Shown here: positions 1 to 8,959 of the stretch, piece after piece
How the letters are laid out: each line of letters starts with the position of its first letter
Position numbering within the stretch: the first letter of the stretch is position 1
Source of the DNA: Mesorhizobium sp. M2A.F.Ca.ET.046.03.2.1
GTDB lineage: Bacteria; Pseudomonadota; Alphaproteobacteria; Rhizobiales; Rhizobiaceae
Direction of reading: 5' to 3'
NCBI RefSeq assembly: GCF_003952425.1
Contig: NZ_CP034449.1
Span: 7,242,001-7,306,000, forward strand
Length of the DNA: 64,000 bases
The notes under the pieces: generated by a model
Seen by the model: only the letters and a program-made list of their open reading frames with translations
Database searches by the model: none
Told to the model about the DNA's origin: nothing
Position numbers and translations under genes: made by a program

Positions 1-753
1 GCGCCCGGCAGGGTCGCGCTGGAGCCGGTCAACGAGCCGCCGCAGGACTGTTCCTCCGAGGTGTGGCCCAAGGTGCAGGCAGCGCTGCTGACCGCCGCGC
101 GTGGCGCGGCGAAAGACCTACCGATCGTCGTCACCGGCGGCTGCGGCTCGATGGTGCGGGGCCTCACCGCGCTCGATCCGGCGCCGCTGGCGGAATTCGA
201 GCCGATCCTGTTCACCTTCCACTTCTACGAACCCTACCTGTTCAGCCATCAGGGCGCGCCATGGATGCGCGAGCCGGTCTACCGCGCGCTGAACAACGTG
301 CCGTGGCCAGCCTCGGCCGGCACATTGGAACAGACGCTGGCCTCGGTCCGGGCCAGGATGGCTGAGGATACGGAGAGGTCCGACGAAGCCAAGAAGGCCG
401 CCTATGAAGAGACCGAGAAGGTGCTGAAAGTCTATTTCGACGCCCAGCCCGACCGTCGTTTCATCGACGGCTACCTCGCGCAGGTGAGCGGCTGGGCGGA
501 CGGCCATGGCATCGCGCCCGGGCGCATCATCATGGGCGAGTTCGGCGCGCTGCGCACCGACGCCCGCTTTACCGCCGCGCCCAATCCCGACCGCGCCCGC
601 TACATCGCCGACGTCCGGCAGAGCGCAGAAGCCGCCGGCTTTCCCTGGGCGTTCTGGGACCTGTTCGACGGCATGGGCATGATGGACGACATAACCCGCG
701 CGCTCGATCCCGCCATGGTCGAGGCGCTGGGCTTGACGATGCCGCCAACTTGA
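1..753 (+). CDS. GH5-family glycoside hydrolase (cellulase-like), 5' truncated by window edge
   Basis: This is the C-terminal 250 codons of a gene that starts before the window. The fragment carries both GH5 catalytic glutamates. The acid/base Glu lies in LEPVNEPP (nt 19-42) and the nucleophile in IIMGEFGA (Glu at nt 538-540). A histidine/tyrosine segment, FTFHFYEP, lies between them, as is usual in GH5 endoglucanases. The product would cleave a beta-glucan-type polysaccharide, probably outside the cytoplasm, but the signal peptide cannot be seen. The exopolysaccharide genes at 1.7-8.1 kb suggest a role in trimming or processing that polymer, which is inference. The substrate is unknown. Confidence 0.85.
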   Translation, partial: APGRVALEPVNEPPQDCSSEVWPKVQAALLTAARGAAKDLPIVVTGGCGSMVRGLTALDPAPLAEFEPILFTFHFYEPYLFSHQGAPWMREPVYRALNNVPWPASAGTLEQTLASVRARMAEDTERSDEAKKAAYEETEKVLKVYFDAQPDRRFIDGYLAQVSGWADGHGIAPGRIIMGEFGALRTDARFTAAPNPDRARYIADVRQSAEAAGFPWAFWDLFDGMGMMDDITRALDPAMVEALGLTMPPT

Positions 754-791
754 TTTTTTGAATCACCAAACCGTTCCAAGCGTTTGGTTTG

Positions 792-938
792 ATGCGGGAG
801 CCGGTGGGTGGGAGACCGGTGCATTCTTGCGAGATCACCATCTGGCTGTCGGTGATAGCGATCAACCTGGTCGCGGTGCCGCTGGTGTTGCTTGGGACGC
901 GGAGGCATGAGGCGAGCGGGGTGGCGGCCAATGCGTAA
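792..938 (+). CDS. Possible 48-aa single-TM protein or membrane-protein fragment
   Basis: A short ATG-initiated frame encodes one hydrophobic helix (ITIWLSVIAINLVAVPLVLL) followed by a basic tail. This looks like the last helix of a membrane transporter. No ribosome binding site is obvious and no family is recognised. It may be a remnant of a decayed gene between the GH5 gene and hicA. The rest of 754-1050 holds nothing else I can support. Confidence 0.25.
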   Translation: MREPVGGRPVHSCEITIWLSVIAINLVAVPLVLLGTRRHEASGVAANA

Positions 939-1052
939 AGGCTGTGCTCGGTCGCCCTGTTCTGCTCCGGGTGATGAACGGCGCCCGCCGCCAATCGCTC
1001 GCCGCCGGGCAGCAAGAATGTACATCTATTTGCGCATTTTCGTTGATAGGTC

Positions 1053-1077
1053 GTGCAAATTGTGCAAATAATTGCAC
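1053..1077. promoter_or_regulatory. Candidate HicB operator
   Basis: Three half-sites are visible: GTGCAA (1053-1058), GTGCAA (1062-1067) and the inverted TTGCAC (1072-1077). The last two form a perfect 6-4-6 palindrome. The array ends 22 bp before the GTG start of hicA. HicB antitoxins with a ribbon-helix-helix tail normally repress their own promoter, so this position fits an autoregulatory operator. Binding is inferred. Confidence 0.5.
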
Positions 1078-1099
1078 GTTAGCTTCCCAAGGAATCCTT

Positions 1100-1281
1100 G
1101 TGCCGGAGACCAACACCACCAAGATCAAGGCTCGGCTGGAACGGGAGGGCTGGCAGCTTGTCGGCGGCTCGAAACACGACAAATACAAGAAGGCCGGGAT
1201 GCCGACGATCATGGTCCCCGGCACAAGGCGGTGACGCCCTTGGTAGCCCGGTCAATCGCAAAAGCGGCGGGCTGGGAATAA
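1100..1281 (+). pseudogene. hicA: HicA-type mRNA interferase toxin, frameshifted
   Basis: The frame from GTG 1100 reads TTKIKARLEREGWQLVGGSK and continues HDKYKKAGMPTIMVP, a typical HicA double-stranded-RNA-binding fold with the catalytic-type His after GGSK. The frame then stops at 1234. The expected HicA ending, RHKAVTPLVARSIAKAAGWE, is present in the next frame and stops at 1281. Adding one C to the C-run at 1216-1219 would restore a roughly 60-residue toxin. HicA toxins cleave mRNA and are neutralised by HicB, which lies 59 bp downstream. Either the toxin is inactivated while its antitoxin stays intact, or the base is a sequencing error. Confidence 0.8.
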
Positions 1282-1340
1282 TACCGACTCCTCACCACGC
1301 TCCATCAAGAGCAAGGCAACGAAGAACATAGGACCAGGAC

Positions 1341-1751
1341 ATGTCTCGCTATATCGCACTCGTGGATGCCGCGGACGGCATCGTCGGTGTGTCGTTCCCC
1401 GATGCACCAGGCTGCGTGGCCCAATCGGAAAACCGGGATGAGGCATTCAAGGACGCAACCGCGGCTCTGGCTGAATGGGTGGCTGAAGAACTGGCGGAGG
1501 GTCATGACGCTCCCCGCCCTCGCAGCATGGACGAGCTTATGGCCGATGAGGCGGTACGATCGGCCTTGACCGATGGCGCCGTTTTGATCTCGGTCCCCCT
1601 CATACGCGACTATGGCCGGCCGGCCCGGGCCAATATCTCATTGGATGCAGGCCTGCTGGCCGACATCGACGAAGCAGCTCATCGACTGGGTGTCACCAGG
1701 TCTGCGTTTCTAGCTGCGGCGGCCAGGGAGAGGCTTAAGGAAACTGTCTGA
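1341..1751 (+). CDS. hicB: HicB-family antitoxin
   Basis: This 136-residue protein starts with the HicB partial RNase-H-like fold (RYIALVDAADGIVGVSFPDA, then PGC and an acidic helix). It ends with a ribbon-helix-helix DNA-binding segment (ANISLDAGLLADIDEAAHRL followed by GVTRSAFLAAAARERL). The length and domain order are normal for the family. It follows the hicA remnant and should bind HicA and repress the operon through the repeats at 1053-1077. Its last 42 bp overlap the 3' end of the convergent polymerase gene. Because hicA is frameshifted, this antitoxin may currently be an orphan. Confidence 0.88.
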   Translation: MSRYIALVDAADGIVGVSFPDAPGCVAQSENRDEAFKDATAALAEWVAEELAEGHDAPRPRSMDELMADEAVRSALTDGAVLISVPLIRDYGRPARANISLDAGLLADIDEAAHRLGVTRSAFLAAAARERLKETV

Positions 1752-3047
1752 TCGTTCCTTCGCCGGCCTGTACAGCGCCAGCGCGATCACCACGAATTTG
1801 GTCATCAGCGTCGTCTTGGAGGCGATGCTTTCGGAGGTGTTGAGCAGGATGAGCCAGCCCAGCATCGGCAGCCAGATGCCCGGGTGGCAACGGCGCGCAA
1901 CCTCGTGCATGAACAGCGCGAAGCCGAAGAAGATCAGAAGCGTGAAGAAGGCGCCCTGGTAGAGCGTCAGGCGCAGGATCGGGTTCTCGATGCCCTGCTC
2001 CAGGCCGCTGATGCGGCGCATGCTGTCGAGCAGGTCGACATCGGGCCCGACGATCAGATCGCGCAGCTCCAGATGCCGGAAGAGGTCGAACATCTCGACG
2101 CGGGCATTGGCGCTGCCGCTGTCGGAGACGAAACGTTGGAGCAGAGCGTCGAAGAAGCCGTAATAGCCGGCGAGCGCGATCGCCAGCGGCAGCAGAGCGG
2201 CGAGCATGATCACCAGCGCGGCGCCCAAGAGGTTGACTCGCCCGGTCCTGAGCTGTGCCAGGCCCTGTATCAGTAGATAGACGCCGCCGAGCAGGATCGT
2301 CAGCACCATGCCCGAGCGGCCGCCGAAGGCGACCAGCGCGCAGAACTGCAAGCCGACAAGCGCCAGCCTGAGCGGCGTCGACAGCGAGCGCGAACCCGAC
2401 AGCAGCGACAGCACATAGATCGAGGTGACCGTGGCATTGGAGAGCGGATGCCCCTGCAGCGCGGTGGAGCGCAGATCATTGACGAACACGGCGCCGTCGA
2501 ACCTGTAGGGGAACACCAGATGCTTGGTGCCGAACTCGAACAGCGCCATCAGCGCGTTCACCGTCATGACGGCATGGATGACGATCCGCAGCTGGGCAAA
2601 GGTCTTCTCATCGTCCTCGCTAAGCAGCAGCACGACCAGCGCCGGGGCGACGAACGTGTCGATCATGCCGGCCATGCCGGGGCGCTGCCTGAGGATGACG
2701 ACGAACAGAAGCACCGTCGAGATCACCGCCATCAGCATCGTTGCCGGCCGCTTGTTGGTGACATGGACCACATAGCCGACCGGATTGCCGAAGGTGCAGG
2801 CGCGCCAGACGAAGACGAGCACGAAGAGATAGGTGGACGGGTGGATCTTGCTCAGCGGGCTGCCCTGCAGACCGTCGTAATTGTAGCCTGCCAGCCACAG
2901 CATGCCGCCCGAGATGGAAAACAGAAGCAGCACCGCAACGGTGATGCCAAGACGGGTCAGCGTGTCAACCGGAACAGTGCGCTGGCCCGCCATGCCGTAG
3001 CCCGGGGCCGGGACAGGCCGGGCGGGACCAGCCAGGATCGAGGCCAT
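1710..3047 (-). CDS. VpsF-like polysaccharide polymerase / O-antigen-ligase-like membrane protein
   Basis: This 445-residue protein has about ten or eleven hydrophobic segments, beginning near residue 30. A long periplasmic-type region follows the LLSEDDEKTFAQLRIV segment, and it contains GGRSGM. The pattern fits the VpsF/Wzy-like inner-membrane proteins that polymerise or export exopolysaccharide. Its ATG lies 1 bp after the stop of the GumC-like gene, so the two are almost certainly cotranscribed. Wzy-class proteins have few invariant residues, so the polymerase role rests on topology and context. The 3' end overlaps hicB convergently. Confidence 0.75.
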   Translation of the reverse strand: MASILAGPARPVPAPGYGMAGQRTVPVDTLTRLGITVAVLLLFSISGGMLWLAGYNYDGLQGSPLSKIHPSTYLFVLVFVWRACTFGNPVGYVVHVTNKRPATMLMAVISTVLLFVVILRQRPGMAGMIDTFVAPALVVLLLSEDDEKTFAQLRIVIHAVMTVNALMALFEFGTKHLVFPYRFDGAVFVNDLRSTALQGHPLSNATVTSIYVLSLLSGSRSLSTPLRLALVGLQFCALVAFGGRSGMVLTILLGGVYLLIQGLAQLRTGRVNLLGAALVIMLAALLPLAIALAGYYGFFDALLQRFVSDSGSANARVEMFDLFRHLELRDLIVGPDVDLLDSMRRISGLEQGIENPILRLTLYQGAFFTLLIFFGFALFMHEVARRCHPGIWLPMLGWLILLNTSESIASKTTLMTKFVVIALALYRPAKERSDSFLKPLPGRRS

Positions 3048-3048
3048 G

Positions 3049-5181
3049 TCAGGCCGCCTCGTCGACCAGCATGGCGCCGGTCGGCAACCGTCCCATGACG
3101 GAGACCGCTTCGGAGGTCGAGGCGACGTCGCGCATCGGGGTCGCGTTCAGCCTGGCGACGAGCAGGATCTCGTCGGCCATGGCGACCAGCGGCAGGACGT
3201 TGAGGTCGTCGGCCAGCGCGCCGCCGTCGATGACGACGAGCTCGAAACTGCGATTGGCCTCGGCCAGCATGCGGTGGGCGAAATAGAGCGCCTGCGCTTC
3301 CTGGAACACCGCTGCCGGCCGGCCCCGGCCGATGAGCGCCACCGAACTGCCGGGCGCATAGCGGCTGACCGCGTCGAGCGGATATTCGCCGCGCAGCACG
3401 TCGAGCACGCCGGGCTGCGGGTCCTTCTGGCCCTTGCCGGCATTGATGTCGATGAACAGCACGCGGCGGCCCCTGGCGGCGGCCGCGTTGGCGAGCTGCC
3501 ATGCCACCCTCGAGCGCTGCGCCTTGTCCTCGGGCGACGACGCCACCAGGATGGAGGGCACCAGCGGCCAGTCCGACGGACGCCTGGTGGCGGCGGCGAT
3601 ACGCTGCAGCGCGAGCCCCGCCACGGCATCGGTCTTCTGGGCGGCAGCGCCGGAGCGGCGGCGTCCCCTGCCCGGCAGCACGCCCAGCACCGGCGCCTCG
3701 ATGGCTGACTGCATCTGGTTGGCGGAAAGCACGGTCGGCGAAAGATATTCGGCGATCAGCGCCATGCCGATGCCCAGCGCCAGCCCGCCGAACACGGCGC
3801 CGAACACAAGCAGCCCCTTCGGCGGCCAGCTCTTCTTCAGCGCCGGCATGGCATTGGAGATGATGCGGGCATTGGTGCTGTCGACATTGGTCTGCTCGCG
3901 TGTTTCCTGGGCGCGTTGCAGGTAGTTGGCATAGACGGTGCGCACGGCGTCGAGGTCGCGCTGCAATTCGCGCAGACGCACCGATGCCTGGTCGGTATCG
4001 AGCGATTTCGACTTGAGCGCCGCCACCTTGGCCTGCAGCGCCTGCTGGTTGGCCAGGGATCGTTCATAATCGGTCTCCGCGGCGGTGACGATGCGGCCGA
4101 GCTCGCGCTGGATCAGCACGCGCAGGTCGCGCAGCTGCTGCTGGGCGGCGATCATCGAGGGGTGGCGCGGCCCGAGCCCGGTGCCGAGCTGCGCGATCTG
4201 GTCGACCAGCGCCGCTTCCTGCGCCCTGAGGCTTGAAATCGTCGACGAGCGTGTGGCTTCCGAGGTCGCGTCCGGCGCGCCGCCCTGCCTGCGCAGCTGA
4301 TCGACCTGCGCCTTGAGCTGCTGGGTGCGCGCCTGCGCGGCGGTCAGCTCGGCATTGAGCCCGGTCAGTTCCTGGTCGCTCACCAGATTGCCCTGCGCCA
4401 TCACCATGTTGTGCTGCGAGCGATAGGCCTCGACCGCGTTCTCGGCCTGCTCGACGCGCTTGCGCTGTTCGTCGAGCCGCGCGGTGATCGCCTCGGAGGC
4501 CTTGGCGGCCTTTTCCTTGCGCGCGTCGGCCTGGTCGGCAAGGTAGGCGGTGGCGATGGCGTTGGCGATGTCCGACGCCTTCTGCGGGCTCTTGGCGGTG
4601 ATGATGATGTTGAGCACCAGAACCTTGTCGTCGCGCTTCACAGCGAGGACACGGCGCAGCGAATCCAGCGTGGTCGCCGTCCTGTCGGTGTCGCTGTCGC
4701 CGAAGAGCATGCCCATCCAGCGCCCGAGACCGCCCTGCCCGTTGAACTCCGGATCCTCGGTGAGATTCTCCGCCTTGATCGCGCGCAGCAGCACGCCGTT
4801 CGACTGCGCGACGCTGACCTGGCTCTCGACCTGGGTGATGCCGCCGTCGGGCGAGATGCGGCTCGGATTTACGTCGTTGGTGACGACCTGGAGGTCCTCG
4901 GGATCGACGATGATCTGCGCCGTCGAGGAGTAGAGCGCCGGCGTCAGCATGGTGTAGACAAGCGTCAATCCGGTGAGCAGCGCGGTGACGGCGAGGATCA
5001 GGAAGCGGCGCCGCAGCAGGATGCGGCCGAGATCGCCAAGCTCGACCGTGGCAGCCGCTGGCGCCGGTGCGGGCGCGTAATAGGCTGGCGCCGGCGCGAC
5101 CGCCTCCGGAGCGTTCTGCTGGGGCACCATGAGCAGGGGTGGTTGCAAAGGTCGCTCCGACAACGCTCCATCGGCCGGCAA
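3049..5181 (-). CDS. GumC/ExoP-like polysaccharide co-polymerase with degenerate BY-kinase domain
   Basis: This 710-residue protein has a Pro/Ala-rich leader, TM1 at about residues 60-79, and a Wzz domain with long coiled coils (about 200-420). TM2 lies near 444-464, and a cytoplasmic Rossmann-type domain spans about 525-700. That last domain aligns with bacterial tyrosine kinases of the ExoP/Wzc type. However, its P-loop region reads SSPEDKAQRSRVAWQLA instead of a GK(S/T) Walker A, and no C-terminal tyrosine cluster is seen, so kinase activity is unlikely. It should control chain length or export of the polymer made with the downstream VpsF-like protein. The listed start is TTG; ATG at 5130 is an alternative, and neither has a clear ribosome site. 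Confidence 0.85.
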   Translation of the reverse strand: MPADGALSERPLQPPLLMVPQQNAPEAVAPAPAYYAPAPAPAAATVELGDLGRILLRRRFLILAVTALLTGLTLVYTMLTPALYSSTAQIIVDPEDLQVVTNDVNPSRISPDGGITQVESQVSVAQSNGVLLRAIKAENLTEDPEFNGQGGLGRWMGMLFGDSDTDRTATTLDSLRRVLAVKRDDKVLVLNIIITAKSPQKASDIANAIATAYLADQADARKEKAAKASEAITARLDEQRKRVEQAENAVEAYRSQHNMVMAQGNLVSDQELTGLNAELTAAQARTQQLKAQVDQLRRQGGAPDATSEATRSSTISSLRAQEAALVDQIAQLGTGLGPRHPSMIAAQQQLRDLRVLIQRELGRIVTAAETDYERSLANQQALQAKVAALKSKSLDTDQASVRLRELQRDLDAVRTVYANYLQRAQETREQTNVDSTNARIISNAMPALKKSWPPKGLLVFGAVFGGLALGIGMALIAEYLSPTVLSANQMQSAIEAPVLGVLPGRGRRRSGAAAQKTDAVAGLALQRIAAATRRPSDWPLVPSILVASSPEDKAQRSRVAWQLANAAAARGRRVLFIDINAGKGQKDPQPGVLDVLRGEYPLDAVSRYAPGSSVALIGRGRPAAVFQEAQALYFAHRMLAEANRSFELVVIDGGALADDLNVLPLVAMADEILLVARLNATPMRDVASTSEAVSVMGRLPTGAMLVDEAA

Positions 5182-5394
5182 GACGAGAAATGCGGCGTTG
5201 GCCTAGCTATTCCCGGCAACGATTAAAACACTGTTAATTATGTTCATAAATTGGGGCTGCCCTGGCACGAAGTTTGCACCGACACGGTGGAAATTAGGTG
5301 CAGCTGAAATTGGAGACATCGTGCGCATGCGGCGGGAACTAGAACCGGCGGGCCTGCCTGCCGGCTCCGGAGGCGAGTCGCCCGGGGACCGGCC

Positions 5395-6921
5395 ATGCGC
5401 CTGAGCCTGCGCCTCGACGGCGACCGCGTGCGCGCTTTCCATGTCGCGCTGGCCGAAAGGCTGTCGCAGCTGCCCGGGATCGAGCTTTGCGTCGACGCGC
5501 GTCCGGCGGCGGGCGGTGTGCCGCAGGCGGCCGAGGCGCTGTTCCAGCTTGAGACGCTTATCCACCGCCTGCCCGCCGATGGGACGGCTAGGCGTGTGCC
5601 AATTTCGATGCTGGCCGGCCATGCGAGAGCGTCCCAGCCAACCGAGCTCACCATCGACCTCGTCGGCGATGTCGAGCCGCAAGGCGGACAGGTCTGGCAG
5701 CTCGCCTATGACGGCGTCTGTGGCGAGGAAGCCCTGCTGGCGCTCATCCTTGCCGGCCGCACGCCCCTCGCCCGGCTGGAGCAGGACGGCGCTGTCGTCG
5801 CCGAAGGGCGGCTCGGTACCGAATATCACGGCATCGCGCTGGCATCCTTCCAGGACATGCTGGCGCGCTCGGCCAGCCTGATCGTGGCGGCGGTCAATGG
5901 CGCCGCGCGCTCGCACCTGCCTGTGCTGCCCGAACCGCCATCCGGGGCGTCGTCCCCGCCCATGCCACCGGCCACGAAGCTCGGCGTGCGGGCCGCCAAG
6001 GCCATGGCGCGGCGCATCGTCCAGCAGATCTATCATCTGTGCTACAACGCCCCGCACTGGCGGGTCGGCTGGCGCCAGACCGGAGGCAGCGACCTCTACG
6101 AACTGCGCGCCCATCCGCAATCGGGCTGGCGCGACCTGGCTGACGACGGCAGCCGCTTCTACGCCGACCCGTTCCCGGTGCTTTACCGCGGCCAGGTGAC
6201 GCTGTTCGTCGAGGACTACATCCACCGCACCGGCAAGGCGATCCTGTCGGCGGTGGCTTTCGGGCCGAACGGACCGGCAGGCACCCCGAAGCCGGTGCTG
6301 GAACTGCCCTACCACCTCTCCTACCCCTTCGTGTTCGAGCGCGACGGCGAGATGTGGATGGTGCCTGAAAGCGGCGCCAACCGCAGCGTCGATCTCTACC
6401 GCGCCAGCGCCTTCCCGGGCGGCTGGGTCAAGGAAGCGACGCTGTTGTCGGACATCGTCGCCAGCGACGCCACGCTCACCGAGCATGGCGGGCGCTGGTG
6501 GATGTTCGCCACCGTGCGCGACGGCGGCGGCGCTTTCTCGGACCAGCTGCATCTGTGGTCGGCGCCGGTTTTCCGCGGGCCGTGGACGCCGCATCCGAAG
6601 AACCCGCTGCTGATCGACATCGCCTCCGCGCGCCCCGCGGGCCGCATGGTGAGCCGCGGCGGGCAGCTGCTGCGTCCGGTGCAGGATTGCCGCAGGAGCT
6701 ATGGCGCCGCGCTCGGCATCGCGCGGGTCACGCGCCTCGACGACACCGGCTTCGAACAGGTCGTCGAGACGATCCTCAATCCCGGCGCCGGCTGGGCCGG
6801 CCGCAAGCTACACACACTCAACGAAGCGGGCGGGCTGGAATTCATAGATGGTTCGGCAATGGCGCCGCGCTGGAAGCAGCGGCGGGAGAGCATGCCCTCG
6901 GGCCTTGGAGACAAGCAATGA
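5395..6921 (+). CDS. Two-domain sugar-modification protein: formyltransferase-like N-terminus plus GINT1-N/GH43-like propeller
   Basis: The protein has 508 residues. The first ~190 resemble the N-terminal half of formyltransferase-like enzymes in polysaccharide clusters. From about 215 to 490 there is a repeated beta-propeller pattern with motifs such as YADPFPVL, LFVEDY, YPFVFERDGEMWMVPES and HTLNEAGG. This is characteristic of the domain found at the N-terminus of glucosamine inositolphosphorylceramide transferases and related to GH43-type propellers. It is transcribed divergently from the gumC-like gene and overlaps the next gene by ATGA. A role in decorating the repeat unit is inferred. 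The start was taken as the first ATG of the conserved frame; no strong ribosome site is seen. Confidence 0.65.
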   Translation: MRLSLRLDGDRVRAFHVALAERLSQLPGIELCVDARPAAGGVPQAAEALFQLETLIHRLPADGTARRVPISMLAGHARASQPTELTIDLVGDVEPQGGQVWQLAYDGVCGEEALLALILAGRTPLARLEQDGAVVAEGRLGTEYHGIALASFQDMLARSASLIVAAVNGAARSHLPVLPEPPSGASSPPMPPATKLGVRAAKAMARRIVQQIYHLCYNAPHWRVGWRQTGGSDLYELRAHPQSGWRDLADDGSRFYADPFPVLYRGQVTLFVEDYIHRTGKAILSAVAFGPNGPAGTPKPVLELPYHLSYPFVFERDGEMWMVPESGANRSVDLYRASAFPGGWVKEATLLSDIVASDATLTEHGGRWWMFATVRDGGGAFSDQLHLWSAPVFRGPWTPHPKNPLLIDIASARPAGRMVSRGGQLLRPVQDCRRSYGAALGIARVTRLDDTGFEQVVETILNPGAGWAGRKLHTLNEAGGLEFIDGSAMAPRWKQRRESMPSGLGDKQ

Positions 6922-8126
6922 GCACCACCGAGAACCGCGAAACGCCCGCAGCCCCGCCCGGCAGGACCGAGGCGGAAGTGGCGATCGTCGGCGCCGGGCT
7001 GGCCGGAACCGTTCTGGCGATAACGCTCGCCAAAGCTGGCCGCAAGGTGGCGCTGATCGATCCGCACCGTGTCCACCATGACGAATTCAGGGCCGAGAAA
7101 ACCCGCGACGAACAGATGGGGCTGTTCGAGAAGCTTGGCCTCGGCTCGGTCTTCAGGTCGCTCTCCACGCCGATGACCGATCTCCATGTCTTCCGCTTCG
7201 GCCAGTTGTTCGAGCGCAAGCAGACCTTCGAATACGCCTTCTCCTACGCGCCGCTGGTCAACGGCATGCGCGCGGCGCTGCCTCCGGAAGTGCCGCTGAC
7301 GGTGGGCAAGGTCGCCGAGGTGTCGACCGGACCGGACCGGCAGCGCCTGGTGCTCACCGACGGCTCGGTCATCGATGCGCGGCTTCTGGTGGTGGCCACC
7401 GGCTACAGCGAGGCGGTGCGGCGCGCCATCGGCGTCGAGCGCATCGAGGAATCGAAGGCGCATTCGCTGTCGATGGGGTTCGACCTGGCGATCACGCCGC
7501 AGGAATTCGGCCTCCAGTCCCTCACCTTCTACGCAAGGCGGGTCGCCGATCGCATTGCCTTTCTTACCATCTTCCGGATCGGCGAGCGGCTGCGGGCGAA
7601 TATGTTCGTCTATCGGACCGTCGCCGATCCATGGGTGCGGGCGTTCCGCGAGAACCCGCAAAAGATGCTGCTGGACCTGATGCCGGAGATCGCCCAGCGA
7701 TGCGGCAACTTCGCCGTCGCCAGCGAGGTCGAGGTGCGACAGGTCAGCCTGACGACGACACGGGGCCATCGCCGCGACGGCGTGGTCTTCATCGGCGATG
7801 CGTTCGCCACGACCTGCCCGGCGCAAGGCGACGGGATAAACCGCGTGCTAACCGATGTCGATTGCCTCAGCTCCACGCATATCCCCGCCTGGCTCGAGAC
7901 GCCCGGCATGGCGGCCGACAAGATCTGCGCCTTCTATGACGATCCGATCAAGGTCGCGGCCGACACCAGGGCCCTGCGCGCCAGCATCTATGCCAAGCGC
8001 ATCACCACCGAGACAGGGCTGGAATGGCGCCTGCGCCGCCTGCGCAACAACACCGCGCGGCAGTTGATGGTCTTTAGCCGACGGATCCGCGAAGCGGGAA
8101 AACCGGCCGAGCCGCGCGCGGCGTGA
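6918..8126 (+). CDS. FAD-dependent monooxygenase / oxidoreductase
   Basis: This 402-residue flavoprotein has an N-terminal dinucleotide-binding motif (EVAIVGAGLAG, residues ~20-30) and an acidic strand end (VALIDPH). Near residue 295 it has the family GD motif, reading VVFIGDAFATTCPAQGDGIN, which contacts FAD. This is the p-hydroxybenzoate-hydroxylase/squalene-epoxidase fold. ATG 6918 overlaps the preceding stop (ATGA), so the pair is translationally coupled, and the enzyme presumably acts in the same polysaccharide or lipid-linked pathway. The substrate cannot be read from the sequence. A longer frame upstream of 6918 is a shadow of the preceding gene. Confidence 0.8.
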   Translation: MSTTENRETPAAPPGRTEAEVAIVGAGLAGTVLAITLAKAGRKVALIDPHRVHHDEFRAEKTRDEQMGLFEKLGLGSVFRSLSTPMTDLHVFRFGQLFERKQTFEYAFSYAPLVNGMRAALPPEVPLTVGKVAEVSTGPDRQRLVLTDGSVIDARLLVVATGYSEAVRRAIGVERIEESKAHSLSMGFDLAITPQEFGLQSLTFYARRVADRIAFLTIFRIGERLRANMFVYRTVADPWVRAFRENPQKMLLDLMPEIAQRCGNFAVASEVEVRQVSLTTTRGHRRDGVVFIGDAFATTCPAQGDGINRVLTDVDCLSSTHIPAWLETPGMAADKICAFYDDPIKVAADTRALRASIYAKRITTETGLEWRLRRLRNNTARQLMVFSRRIREAGKPAEPRAA

Positions 8127-8269
8127 GAGGGGGCGCTGCGCCGCCGGGCGGGCCTTGGGCACGTCATCGTGACTGAGCTTACGAATCCGTAAGTCGCATC
8201 CCTGGCGATGCCCGCTTAAACCAAAGGTGAGCAGTGTCTCGTGCTCGGCGGGACAGCGTCTCATCAATG

Positions 8270-8303
8270 GCCCGCTGCCGCCTCTATCGGTCCGGCAGCG
8301 GGC
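8270..8303. terminator. Strong GC hairpin, possible factor-independent terminator
   Basis: A perfect 11-bp stem (GCCCGCTGCCG 8270-8280 with CGGCAGCGGGC 8293-8303) has a 12-nt loop and no T-tract. It lies 144 bp after the monooxygenase gene and before the acetyltransferase, and may end the polysaccharide operon transcript. The surrounding 8127-8450 has no other feature I can support. Confidence 0.35.
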
Positions 8304-8450
8304 TATCGAGCAGCAGGATCGTTTGCGCCGCCCGTGATAGCCGCTTGAACGCCCGAAAGGCGCCGCCCGGATCCGCGCTTTCGGCGCGCCCGGGGGTTGG
8401 CCGCGCACCGCGCTTCGCCCTATCTTCGGATGGAAACGAGGACCAAGACC

Positions 8451-8948
8451 ATGACCCGCATCCGGGCGATGACGAGGAACGATCTTGCCGATGTGTCGCG
8501 GCTGCTCGGCCAATCCTGGCGGCGGACCTACGCGCCGATCATGGGCGACGAGACCGTGGCCCGGCTCTCCGACGAAAGGCACGCGCCGGACCAGCTTGCG
8601 CAAGAACTGGAAGACGAGGACAAGATGTCTTTCGTCGCCGAACGCGCCGACGGCTCGATCGCCGGCTATGCGATGGCGGCGATGGACGCCAAAGGCGACG
8701 TCACGCTGGAGCGGCTGCATATCGAGCCGCAGGCATTCGGCAGCGGGCTTGCGGTCGACCTTCTGCATGCCGTGCTTGCCGCCCATGCCGGCATCCCCTC
8801 GATCGCGCTGGAGGTGATCGAAGGCAACGACCGCGCGATCGCCTTCTACCGCAAGCACGGCTTCGAAGTGGTCGAGCGCCGGGAAGCCGCCCACGGCGTC
8901 CGCGGGCACGCCTCGCTGATCATGCGCCGCATGCTGCCGAGGGCTTAG
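8451..8948 (+). CDS. GNAT-family N-acetyltransferase
   Basis: This 165-residue protein has the GNAT acetyl-CoA fold. It begins with the IRAMTRNDLADVSRLLGQSW helix, and the core strand VTLERLHIEPQAFGSGLAVD holds a loosened Q/RxxGxG/A motif. The closing IALEVIEGNDRAIAFYRKHG, followed by FEVVERRE, is the canonical C-terminal GNAT signature. ATG 8451 is preceded by CGAGGA at proper spacing, so it is preferred over ATG 8430 and TTG 8397. The acceptor substrate is unknown. It stands alone, 11 bp upstream of a short ORF that leads into the Imm8 gene. Confidence 0.85.
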   Translation: MTRIRAMTRNDLADVSRLLGQSWRRTYAPIMGDETVARLSDERHAPDQLAQELEDEDKMSFVAERADGSIAGYAMAAMDAKGDVTLERLHIEPQAFGSGLAVDLLHAVLAAHAGIPSIALEVIEGNDRAIAFYRKHGFEVVERREAAHGVRGHASLIMRRMLPRA

Positions 8949-8959
8949 AGACGGCGGCA

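Noticed and set aside
3046..5226. Several plus-strand frames opposite the GumC-like gene
   Set aside because: They are low-complexity Arg/Gly/Asp shadows of a well supported gene.
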